DNA from: Carnobacterium_A sp047553015
GTDB taxonomy: Bacteria; Bacillota; Bacilli; Lactobacillales; Carnobacteriaceae
DNA: 64,000 bases
NCBI RefSeq assembly: GCF_047553015.1
Contig: NZ_CP180212.1
Location: 124,001 to 188,000 of the forward strand
Reading direction: 5' to 3'
Part shown: positions 51,468 to 62,649 of the stretch, piece after piece
How positions within the stretch are numbered: position 1 is the stretch's first letter
How the letters are laid out: the number at the start of each line of letters is the position of its first letter
Position numbers and translations under genes: made by a program
The notes under the pieces: model-generated
The model's input: the letters and a program-made list of their open reading frames with translations, nothing else
The model's database searches: none
Told to the model about the DNA's origin: nothing

Positions 51468-51818
51468 ATGGTAAGACGGGGTGAAATTTATTATGCTGAT
51501 TTATCACCTGTAGTAGGATCAGAACAAGGTGGTATGCGTCCAGTGCTAATCATACAAAATAATGTTGGAAATCATTACAGTCCGACAGTTATTGTAGCGG
51601 CGATAACGGCGAAAATACAAAAAGCTAAAATGCCCACCCATGTAGAAATATCGGCAGAAGAATTTGGTCTAGAAAAAGACTCTGTAGTTTTATTAGAGCA
51701 AATTCGAACGATTGATAAGCAACGCTTAAAAGAAAAAGTAACGCAGTTAAATCAAGAAATAATGGAAAAAATAAATGAAGCCTTAGAAATAAGTGTTGGC
51801 TTATATAAGTCAGTTTGA
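51468..51818 (+). CDS. MazF-type endoribonuclease toxin (NdoA)
   Basis: Sequence-specific mRNA interferase, 116 residues. Family motifs: VRRGEIYYADLSPVVGSEQGGMRPVLIIQNN near 2-32, TVIVAAITAKIQKAKMPTHV and SVVLLEQIRTIDKQRL. Catalytic residues expected for MazF (Arg24-like in GGMRPV and Thr/Ser48-like in AAITAK) are in place, so it is probably active. RBS AAGGAGG. Located downstream of alr as ndoA is in Bacillus. Confidence 0.93.
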   Translation: MVRRGEIYYADLSPVVGSEQGGMRPVLIIQNNVGNHYSPTVIVAAITAKIQKAKMPTHVEISAEEFGLEKDSVVLLEQIRTIDKQRLKEKVTQLNQEIMEKINEALEISVGLYKSV

Positions 51819-51840
51819 TGGCCTAATTAGATAATACATA

Positions 51841-51873
51841 AGCTTTCCTTAATGTAAGGGAGGTTTTTTTTTG
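51841..51873 (+). terminator. terminator of the mazEF operon
   Basis: GCTTTCCTTA and TAAGGGAGGT pair around ATG, with one mismatch and wobbles, followed by TTTTTTT. Confidence 0.85.
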
Positions 51874-51943
51874 GTGTAGTCAAAAAAATGTTTGAGATTG
51901 AGATTTTTTTAAAAAAGTGGTATGATGCCAAAGTTATTAAATA

Positions 51944-51980
51944 TGTGGTTCGTAACCATCCCACAGAAAAAAACTAGGAG
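51944..51980 (+). promoter_or_regulatory. preQ1 class I riboswitch upstream of queT
   Basis: Stem TGTGG (51944-51948) with CCACA (51961-51965), loop TTCGTAACCATC, then the A-rich tail AGAAAAAAACTA whose 3' end runs into the ribosome binding site AGGAGG (51976-51981). This is the class I preQ1 aptamer, with the loop and tail forming a pseudoknot. It should turn off translation of queT when preQ1 is bound. The whole element is only about 37 bases. Confidence 0.88.
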
Positions 51981-51984
51981 GAAC

Positions 51985-52482
51985 ATGAAATTGAAAACAA
52001 AAAGTCTGGTCACTAACGCCATTGTTGCGGCATTATATGTAGCAGTTACGGCTGTTTTGGCGCCAATTTCTTTCGGGGCGCTACAATTTAGAGTAGCTGA
52101 AATTTTTAACCATCTGATTATTTTCAATAGGAAATATATTTTTGGAATAGTAAGTGGTGTATTTATTTCAAATCTCTTTTTTTCAACAATAGTAGGATAT
52201 GATTTGATATTTGGTGTAGGACATTCCTTGATGTCTTTATTAATTACCAGTAAGCTAATAAAAAATATTCCCAACATATGGGTAAAATTTTTTATTAACA
52301 CACTAGTTTTTACTGTTCTTTCTTCTCTGATTGCCTTAGAGTTAAATTTAGCTTTTTCTGTCCCTTTTTGGTTTGGTTATCTGACAGTTGGAATTGGGGA
52401 ACTAGCTATCATGGCAATTGGTGCTCCAGTTATGCTTTATTTAGATAAGAAGGTTCATTTCAACGAAAGAATGGAAGCTTAA
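51985..52482 (+). CDS. queT: QueT-family ECF transporter, substrate-specific subunit (queuosine precursor)
   Basis: Membrane S component for preQ1 or another queuosine precursor, used with the ECF energising module. Start ATG 51985 follows AGGAGG; the frame extends upstream through the riboswitch without sense. 165 residues with about five to six hydrophobic segments; motifs FGALQFRVAEIFNHLIIFNRKYIFGIVSGVFISNLFF and VGHSLMSLLI are typical of QueT. Function is supported by the preQ1 riboswitch. A long fold-back terminator follows. Confidence 0.93.
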   Translation: MKLKTKSLVTNAIVAALYVAVTAVLAPISFGALQFRVAEIFNHLIIFNRKYIFGIVSGVFISNLFFSTIVGYDLIFGVGHSLMSLLITSKLIKNIPNIWVKFFINTLVFTVLSSLIALELNLAFSVPFWFGYLTVGIGELAIMAIGAPVMLYLDKKVHFNERMEA

Positions 52483-52488
52483 AATTAA

Positions 52489-52570
52489 AAAACCGAAAAC
52501 GACATGTTATGTTGAAGACTCGCTTATTAAAACGAGCTATCAAGAGATAACACTCTGTTTTCGGTTTTTT
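52489..52570. terminator. long bidirectional terminator between queT and the CBS gene
   Basis: Outer arms AAAACCGAAAAC and GTTTTCGGTTTT enclose a second pairing (ATGTTATGTTGA with TCAAGAGATAACAC, imperfect) and a small CTCG/CGAG hairpin. T runs lie on both sides. Confidence 0.88.
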
Positions 52571-52593
52571 GTTAGTGATGTTTATCTTTAAGA

Positions 52594-53235
52594 TTAATTG
52601 TTTTCTAAATCTTCAACTTCTACTACACGAAATCCTCTTTTTTCTAAATGATCACTGATTTGTTTAACAGTCTCTGCCGTTACGCCTGATTCAAGAGTCA
52701 TCATTGTACGACGAACAAGCTCTTCACGTTCAGCATCTAGCGTGATACAACTTGAAATAGAACAATAACGATTAATAATTTTGGTCATATTTGTTAAATC
52801 ACCTTTTTGACCAGAAGATGCAATAGTTAGAACATAACTACCTGAATCGATATTCCACGATTGTTGCAACATATTTAAAAGAGAACTATGGGTCAAAATA
52901 CCATAAAAATGATTTTCTTCATCTAATACAGATATATAAGGAAGTTCCTTAATCGTAAAGAATACTTTGAAAAAAGAAGAATTTACAGAAATAAATTTTG
53001 TTGCATTTTTCAAAAGAGTTGTAACAGGTAAACTCATATCACCGTTGTTTGCTTGATGACGGTAAATATGCATTTTGTAGATATTTCCTCTAAAAATTTT
53101 CCCGCTCTCGTCTAAAATTGGGATACAACGATAACCAGATTTCTCTAGTATATCTATTGCTTCTTGAAGAGTTGCGCTTTCTTTGACAGTAGTTAAACTT
53201 TTCTTAGGAATACAGAGTGATTTAATGAGCATCAT
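52594..53235 (-). CDS. CBS-pair plus ACT domain protein, CbpA-like
   Basis: A 213-residue protein with two CBS repeats (about residues 7-65 and 70-125: TVKESATLQEAIDILEKSGYRCIPILDESGK, and ISVLDEENHFYGILTHSSLL) and a C-terminal ACT-like domain (about 130-210). This matches the CBS-ACT layout of CbpA-type cyclic-di-AMP binding proteins in lactic acid bacteria and Listeria; binding is inferred from architecture only. MM start has two choices three bases apart. Its regulator and partner are unknown. It ends at the shared terminator. Confidence 0.8.
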   Translation of the reverse strand: MMLIKSLCIPKKSLTTVKESATLQEAIDILEKSGYRCIPILDESGKIFRGNIYKMHIYRHQANNGDMSLPVTTLLKNATKFISVNSSFFKVFFTIKELPYISVLDEENHFYGILTHSSLLNMLQQSWNIDSGSYVLTIASSGQKGDLTNMTKIINRYCSISSCITLDAEREELVRRTMMTLESGVTAETVKQISDHLEKRGFRVVEVEDLENN

Positions 53236-53442
53236 TGTATCCTCCTTTAATTATTTTATTGTGTTCTGTATATTGATAATAGCACACAAAATACCGTATT
53301 TACAATGTTTTTGAGGCTAGAGTATAAAAAAAACAATGAAATAAACTCTTGTTTGATAAGATAAGGCAACTTATAATGGAAAATATAAGAATAGTAATCA
53401 AGCAAATCCAAAAATAAAATAAAGAGGAGAAGAAAAAACGAT

Positions 53443-54174
53443 ATGGAAAATACAGAGAATAAAGAAGTCAAAGTAGCAAGAAATGAAATGATGGATCGTC
53501 CAGTCGTTCAAAAAGAGATCGTAGAATTTTTAAGAAAAAAGCAAAAACCTTTGCCAGGCAAATTAGGAGAGATTCAGAGGGAAGCTAATGAGAGACGAGT
53601 TCCTATTATTCCACACGAAACAGTTGTCTTTTTAAATTTACTTCTAGGACAAATTAAACCTGAGCGAATATTAGAAATTGGTGCGGCTATTGGTTTTTCT
53701 TCTAGCTTAATGGCACAACACGTAGGAGACAATGGTCATGTGACAACAATAGATCGTTTCGATGTAATGATTGAGAAAGCTAAAAAAAATTATGCTGTTT
53801 TAGGATTGACAGATAAGATTACTCTATTAGAGGGCCAAGCTGCTGATATATTACCTACTTTGACGGGGAAGTTTGACTTTATATTTATGGATAGTGCAAA
53901 ATCAAAATACCATGATTTCTTGCCTGAATGTATCCGTTTGTTAGAAATCGGCGGAATGTTAATTGTGGATGATGTATTACAAGGTGGAACAATCTTATTG
54001 CCAGATGAAGAAATTCCAAAAAGAACAAAGGCTATCCACCGTAAGTTAAATACATTTTTAGAAACAGTTATGAACCACCCTTTGTTAGAATCTAGTATTG
54101 TTCCTTTAGGTGATGGTTTATTGATGATTGTAAAAAAAGAAGAGATAGATTATTCAACGTTGAGTCCTTTATAG
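53443..54174 (+). CDS. O-methyltransferase, TrmR/YrrM type
   Basis: Class I SAM-dependent methyltransferase of 243 residues: motif I LEIGAAIGFSSSLMA near 78-92, TTIDRFDVMIEKAKKNY (acidic ribose contact) and the metal site DFIFMDSAKSKYHDFL with Asp near 146 and a second Asp in VDDVLQGG. Family 3 members methylate small catechol-like molecules or the wobble hydroxyuridine of tRNA (TrmR). The latter is the best guess for a Firmicute. RBS GAGGAGA. The rRNA promoter region starts 40 bases later. Confidence 0.85.
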   Translation: MENTENKEVKVARNEMMDRPVVQKEIVEFLRKKQKPLPGKLGEIQREANERRVPIIPHETVVFLNLLLGQIKPERILEIGAAIGFSSSLMAQHVGDNGHVTTIDRFDVMIEKAKKNYAVLGLTDKITLLEGQAADILPTLTGKFDFIFMDSAKSKYHDFLPECIRLLEIGGMLIVDDVLQGGTILLPDEEIPKRTKAIHRKLNTFLETVMNHPLLESSIVPLGDGLLMIVKKEEIDYSTLSPL

Positions 54175-54211
54175 GAAGAAATAGGCGAAATCAGTTTTTT
54201 CAAACAATAGT

Positions 54212-54257
54212 CTTAATTAAATAAATCTATTATTAAAAAAAGATTTATTTAATTAAG
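54212..54257. other. 17-base perfect inverted repeat before rRNA promoter P1
   Basis: CTTAATTAAATAAATCT (54212-54228) and its exact complement (54241-54257) lie around a 12-base loop. No T tract follows on the plus strand, so simple termination is doubtful. The right arm ends nine bases before the -35 of rRNA promoter P1. Confidence 0.65.
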
Positions 54258-54265
54258 AAATATTC

Positions 54266-54481
54266 TTGACGAATGTATAAAAAGTTGATATATTAATAGA
54301 AGTTGTTAAAACATTTCCAATTTTTTGAAAAATGTGATTGGAAAAATCTTGACTTTAATTAAGGTTTTATGTTATTATTTAAAAGTTATATGAAAGCAAA
54401 AACTATAATTTTGAATAAATATGTAAAAAACAACAAATATATTCAAAAAAAGTTGACAAATATTCTTCTAGATGTTATTAT
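54266..54481 (+). promoter_or_regulatory. three tandem rRNA promoters
   Basis: P1: TTGACG (54266-54271), 17 bases, TATATT (54289-54294). P2: TTGACT (54349-54354), 18 bases, TATTAT (54373-54378). P3: TTGACA (54453-54458), 17 bases, TATTAT (54476-54481). All are very AT-rich, as expected for strongly expressed ribosomal operons. Confidence 0.85.
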
Positions 54482-54511
54482 TTGGAAGTTGTCAAAACAA
54501 GAGTGATTGAC

Positions 54512-54552
54512 CTTTGAAAACTGAACAAAGTAAAACAATAAACTGTGAACGG
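54512..54552 (+). other. 16S processing stem, 5' arm (pairs with 56239-56278)
   Basis: The leader CTTTGAAAACTGAACAAAG followed by TAAAACAA and ACTGTGAACGG is complementary to the sequence after the 16S gene (CACAGTTGTTTTACTTTG and TTTAGTTTTGAGAGG). This long stem is the usual RNase III substrate that releases the 16S precursor; it also carries the anti-termination boxA-like leader. Confidence 0.75.
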
Positions 54553-54666
54553 CGGTTCGGCCAAGGGTCGAACCAAAAGAAACAAAGTGAAAGAAATTTC
54601 GCTAGCAAGTTTAATGAGCTTCAAGCATCGTTAAAAAGCGAAACAATCCTAACGGGTTGCTTCAAC

Positions 54667-56234
<1,568 letters not shown>

Positions 56235-56313
56235 AACGGAACCGTCACAGTTGTTTTACTTTGTTTAGTTTTGAGAGGTTAATAGCCTTTTTTTTATTTA
56301 AACTCCTTTTTAG

Positions 56314-56386
56314 GGGGCCTTAGCTCAGCTGGGAGAGCGCCTGCCTTGCACGCAGGAGGTCAGCGGTTCGATCCCGCTAGGCTCCA
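56314..56386 (+). tRNA. tRNA-Ala (anticodon TGC)
   Basis: Spacer tRNA between 16S and 23S. Acceptor GGGGCCT pairs with AGGCTCC, anticodon loop CTTGCAC gives TGC. CCA is not encoded. Only Ala is present; tRNA-Ile is absent from this spacer. Confidence 0.97.
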
Positions 56387-56411
56387 TTGCGATGAAATCG
56401 CAAAATGATAG

Positions 56412-56443
56412 AGTTGTTCTTTGAAAACTGGATAGTGTTTAAC
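56412..56443 (+). other. 23S processing stem, 5' arm (pairs with 59495-59525)
   Basis: GTTGTTCTTTGAAAACTGG and ATAGTGTTTAAC are complementary to GTTAAACACTATCCAG and TTTTGAGAGAACAAC behind the 23S gene, the expected processing stem for the 23S precursor. Confidence 0.75.
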
Positions 56444-56537
56444 ATGTAAGAAAAGCAAGAAACCAAGAAAACATCGCGTTTTATTTTTTAATGTATTTCT
56501 TCACCTTAGGGTGAATGGAATAGTTAACATGACCATA

Positions 56538-59456
<2,919 letters not shown>

Positions 59457-59545
59457 ATTTTTAAACGATGAAGAAACGGTTTTATTGTCTTATAGTTAAA
59501 CACTATCCAGTTTTGAGAGAACAACGTTCTCTTATAGCTAAAAGA

Positions 59546-59664
59546 TGTGTGGTGGCGATGGCAAGAAGGTCACACCTGTTCCCATGCCGAACACAGTAGT
59601 TAAGCTTCTTAGCGCCGATGGTAGTGAAGGGTTTCCCTTTGTGAGAGTAGGACGCTGCCGCGCA
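59546..59664 (+). rRNA. rrf: 5S ribosomal RNA
   Basis: Helix I arms TGTGTGGTGGC and GCTGCCGCGCA pair, with CCATGCCGAACACAG in between. About 119 bases. Confidence 0.96.
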
Positions 59665-59674
59665 TCTTTATTTT

Positions 59675-59747
59675 TCCGCAATAGCTCAGCTGGTAGAGCG
59701 CATGACTGTTAATCATGATGTCGCAGGTTCGAATCCTGCTTGCGGAG
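59675..59747 (+). tRNA. tRNA-Asn (anticodon GTT)
   Basis: Acceptor TCCGCAA with TTGCGGA; anticodon loop around GTT (ACTGTTAAT). CCA not encoded. Transcribed with the rRNA operon. Confidence 0.97.
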
Positions 59748-59774
59748 TATTTTTTTTGCTTATTTATAAGTGTT

Positions 59775-59847
59775 GCCGCTTTAGCTCAGTCGGTAGAGCG
59801 CTTCCATGGTAAGGAAGAGGTCGCCGGTTCGAATCCGGCAAGTGGCT
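59775..59847 (+). tRNA. tRNA-Thr (anticodon GGT)
   Basis: Acceptor GCCGCTT with AAGTGGC; anticodon loop ATGGTAA gives GGT. CCA not encoded. Last gene before the operon terminator. Confidence 0.97.
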
Positions 59848-59858
59848 TAATTAGAAGA

Positions 59859-59896
59859 AGACTCAGAGCTGATTAGGCTTCTGGGCCTTTTCTTTA
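59859..59896 (+). terminator. terminator of the rRNA operon
   Basis: AGACTCAGAGCT pairs with AGGCTTCTGGGCCT (wobbles) around GATT, followed by TTTTCTTT. Confidence 0.7.
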
Positions 59897-60147
59897 TCTT
59901 TTTTCTTTGTTAGTAAGGATTCAAAAATGTCTAGTTTCAACAATTAAAAGGACTATACGATTATCTGTTAGAATACTCTGGCATTGTAATTGGGTAAATG
60001 TCTTAATAGTAAATCATCACTAGATAAAAGATTAATAGAAAATAATGAATCAAAAAGAATTTATTGAAAAATTTACTAGTCCTTTTTCTTGAACTTTTTG
60101 ATAGAAAAGAATAGACTAGTTCTTATATAAGAGAAGAGGTATATAAA
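59897..60147. other. intergenic region before the GNAT gene
   Basis: About 250 AT-rich bases with no supported gene. AAAAGGACTA (from about 59947) recurs inverted as TAGTCCTTTT (near 60078-60087), about 130 bases apart. RBS for the next gene is AGAAGAGG. Confidence 0.4.
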
Positions 60148-60423
60148 ATGAATTTTGAGAAAACTGAGAATCGATTTTATAAAAATGATGATAATGGAAA
60201 AATGATTGCTGAAGTTACCTACGTTCCTTCAGGTGAAGATAAAGTTATATTAGATCATACATTTGTTGATCCATCTTTGAGAGGACAAGGAATAGCAGAA
60301 GAACTAGTTAATCGTGTAGTTGAAGAAATGCGTAAAGAAAATAAAAAAATTATTCCTTTATGTCCGTATGCTAAAACATTATTTGAAAGAAAACCTGAAA
60401 TCTATTCAACTATACAAGCGTAG
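60148..60423 (+). CDS. GNAT N-acetyltransferase-like protein, YjdJ type
   Basis: A 91-residue GNAT-fold protein. The CoA-binding motif is DPSLRGQGIAEELVNRVVEEMRKEN near 42-66, and HTFVDPSLRG contains the RGQG loop; the remainder LCPYAKTLFERKPEIY is typical of the short YjdJ group. The acceptor is unknown. It is the only protein gene in this tRNA-rich stretch, with RBS AAGAGG. Confidence 0.9.
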   Translation: MNFEKTENRFYKNDDNGKMIAEVTYVPSGEDKVILDHTFVDPSLRGQGIAEELVNRVVEEMRKENKKIIPLCPYAKTLFERKPEIYSTIQA

Positions 60424-60626
60424 CAAAAAAGATGGAAAACAAGATGAATCAAGTAGTTATATAAGCTATTTTTTGAATGTTTAAATCATAGCTAACTAGC
60501 TAGTAAGTGACAATACTTATTAGCTAGTTTCATGATTAGAACTTAATTTTATTAGTGATAAAAAAGTAAGATAACTTCAACAACATGAAAATAAGATTAA
60601 ATTATTCAGGAAATTCATTTTTACTC

Positions 60627-60655
60627 TTTACATTTGCTTGATTTATTTATATAAT
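60627..60655 (+). promoter_or_regulatory. promoter of the second tRNA cluster
   Basis: TTTACA (60627-60632), 17 bases, TATAAT (60650-60655), 23 bases upstream of tRNA-Glu. Independent of the rRNA operon. Confidence 0.8.
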
Positions 60656-60678
60656 GAATCTTGTGCTTAAAGATTAAA

Positions 60679-60750
60679 GGCCCGTTGGTCAAGTGGTTAA
60701 GACACCGCCCTTTCACGGCGGTATCACGGGTTCGAATCCCGTACGGGTCA
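60679..60750 (+). tRNA. tRNA-Glu (anticodon TTC)
   Basis: Acceptor GGCCCGT with ACGGGTC; anticodon loop CTTTCAC gives TTC. CCA not encoded. Confidence 0.97.
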
Positions 60751-60781
60751 TATTTACAAAGAAATTATTCTATACTGTCGT

Positions 60782-60854
60782 GCCGGCTTAGCTCAGTTGG
60801 TAGAGCATCTGAATCGTAATCAGAGGGTCGAGGGTTCAACTCCTTTAGCCGGCA
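60782..60854 (+). tRNA. tRNA-Thr (anticodon CGT)
   Basis: Acceptor GCCGGCT with AGCCGGC; anticodon loop ATCGTAA gives CGT. The T stem GAGGG/CCTTT is wobble-rich. Second threonine isoacceptor in the window. Confidence 0.93.
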
Positions 60855-60894
60855 TCTATTTCTTTTAAATAGTATCAAGCAAGCTTTTTATTCA

Positions 60895-60978
60895 GGAGGG
60901 GTAGCGAAGTGGCTAAACGCGGCGGACTGTAAATCCGCTCCTTCGGGTTCGGCAGTTCGAATCTGCCCCCCTCCACCA
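60895..60978 (+). tRNA. tRNA-Tyr (anticodon GTA)
   Basis: Acceptor GGAGGGG with CCCCTCC; long variable arm (CTCCTTCGGG); anticodon loop around GTA (ACTGTAAAT). The only tRNA here with an encoded CCA end. Confidence 0.96.
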
Positions 60979-60982
60979 TTTA

Positions 60983-61054
60983 TGGGCTATAGCCAAGCGG
61001 TAAGGCAAGGGACTTTGACTCCCTTATGCGTTGGTTCGAATCCAGCTAGCCCAG
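60983..61054 (+). tRNA. tRNA-Gln (anticodon TTG)
   Basis: Acceptor TGGGCTA with TAGCCCA; anticodon loop CTTTGAC gives TTG. CCA not encoded. Confidence 0.97.
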
Positions 61055-61107
61055 TTACTTTTAAGTAAGAGTATACATAAATAGATATGAGTAGTATCTA
61101 TCTACTA

Positions 61108-61152
61108 ACGAATGATTTCGCTGTGCTTGACACCGAAATCATTCGTTTTTTT
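61108..61152 (+). terminator. terminator of the second tRNA cluster
   Basis: ACGAATGATTTCG and CGAAATCATTCGT form a perfect 13-pair stem around CTGTGCTTGACAC, followed by seven T. Confidence 0.92.
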
Positions 61153-61205
61153 GTTGTATATCAACTGACGACGAAGATAAAAAATAGTTATACTTATAGA
61201 AAATA

Positions 61206-61255
61206 AAAAATGACGTAAATGAGCACAGATGATAGGCTCATTTACGTCATTTTTC
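61206..61255 (-). terminator. terminator of pepV
   Basis: Minus-strand stem AAATGACGTAAATGAGC with GCTCATTTACGTCATTT, then TTTT. It ends just after the pepV stop. Confidence 0.9.
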
Positions 61256-61258
61256 TAT

Positions 61259-62596
61259 TTACTTACATGCTAAACGATAGATTGCTTCTGCATAAATGTC
61301 CATAGCATGATGGATATCACGTAAAGTCATTTTTTCATTAGGCATATGGAAAGTAACGTCCGAATCAGGGAACACAGCTCCAAAAGCTACACAGTTTTTC
61401 ATTGTTCTGGCGAAAGTTGCTCCCCCAGAAGTCAACGCATCACTGTTATCTCCTGTTTTATCACGGTATACATCTAATAAAGTTGTTACAAGTAAGCTAT
61501 CTTTCGGAACATAAAGTGAAGCAAGATAATCATATTCTTCATAGCTAAGTTGATATTCTGCTGCACAAGTTGTTAATTGCTCAACAATAGCATTTTTATC
61601 AGCTGTTACTGGAATTCTTAAATCTAAACCAATTATAGATTCTTTTTTATTTATAGCTATAGTAGCTAGGTTAATAGTAAGTGGTCCAGAAATATCATCT
61701 TTTATTTCTCCAAAAATAGCTTGCCCTGTTGGATCATTTTTCAATTTTGCAGCAATAAACCCAATAGTCTTATTTTTTGTATGTGGAGAAAGAGCGGTTA
61801 CTAATCGAGTAATAGCATTTATTCCATCTGGTGCGTCTTTAGAGTGAACAGCTTTTCCTTTAACGGTAATCTGTTCATTTGATAGGTCATAATCAAAATC
61901 TAGTAATTTTAATTCGTTTTCTAATTTTTCGTTTAGATAACCTTGATAACTGGCTTCATCAGGAACAACGTTTAAAGATTTACCACAATTCATACTTAAT
62001 TCTTCGTCTCCAGGACCATGTAACTTAACTTGTAACAATCCTTTTTCAGCATAAGTTAATGGAAATTCTGCATCTGGTGCAAATCCCATCGTTGAAGGCT
62101 CTTCTAATTCGTTGTATCGATCTAGGCATCTCCATAAAGTTTCTTCATCGGTACCAAAAATGAAACGAACACGTTTTTTAAATGCGACACCTGAATCAAC
62201 AACTGCTTTAAAGGCGTAAAGAGCAGCCATAGCAGGTCCTTTATCATCTTGAGACCCTCTTCCATAAATGGCTTCATTCTTTTCTATAGCCGTAAAAGGA
62301 TCGCTTTCCCAAGAGTCTAAATTTCCAGGAGGTACTACGTCTAAGTGACATAGAATAGCAACAGACTCTTCACCTTCACCGTAGTCCGCATAACCATAAT
62401 ATCCTTTTGGATCGATATAAGATTTCATTCCTAAATCTTCACAAATTGTAAGTGTCTTTTCTAAAACAGCCTGGATGTCATCACCAAAAGGTGTATCCCC
62501 TTGTTGGTCTTCTCTTAGATAAGAAGGATAGGAGATTAATGTTTTAATTGCTTCAACACAAGCCATCTTATGTTGTTCTTGAATAAATGTTTTCAT
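61259..62596 (-). CDS. pepV: dipeptidase PepV (M20 metallopeptidase)
   Basis: Zinc aminodipeptidase that releases amino acids from dipeptides in the cytoplasm. 445 residues: metal ligands in AILCHLDVVPPGNLDSW near 80-96 and GRGSQDDKGPAMAALYA near 112-128 (Asp bridge), the general base in IFGTDEETLWRCL near 146-158, and the C-terminal His-containing FHMPNEKMTLRDIHHAMD. This is the Sapep/PepV layout with an inserted lid domain. The RBS is AAAGGAGAA. The YfcC-type carrier lies upstream, 53 bases away, and may be co-expressed for peptide or amino-acid use. Confidence 0.95.
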   Translation of the reverse strand: MKTFIQEQHKMACVEAIKTLISYPSYLREDQQGDTPFGDDIQAVLEKTLTICEDLGMKSYIDPKGYYGYADYGEGEESVAILCHLDVVPPGNLDSWESDPFTAIEKNEAIYGRGSQDDKGPAMAALYAFKAVVDSGVAFKKRVRFIFGTDEETLWRCLDRYNELEEPSTMGFAPDAEFPLTYAEKGLLQVKLHGPGDEELSMNCGKSLNVVPDEASYQGYLNEKLENELKLLDFDYDLSNEQITVKGKAVHSKDAPDGINAITRLVTALSPHTKNKTIGFIAAKLKNDPTGQAIFGEIKDDISGPLTINLATIAINKKESIIGLDLRIPVTADKNAIVEQLTTCAAEYQLSYEEYDYLASLYVPKDSLLVTTLLDVYRDKTGDNSDALTSGGATFARTMKNCVAFGAVFPDSDVTFHMPNEKMTLRDIHHAMDIYAEAIYRLACK

Positions 62597-62649
62597 GAAA
62601 TTCTCCTTTCATTTTTTAAAATGATGATCGAATAAATTGAATAAGTCTT

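Noticed and set aside
53256..53471. 71-codon minus-strand frame rich in Phe, Leu and Tyr
   Set aside because: AT-rich composition artefact upstream of the methyltransferase gene, overlapping its start, with no RBS.
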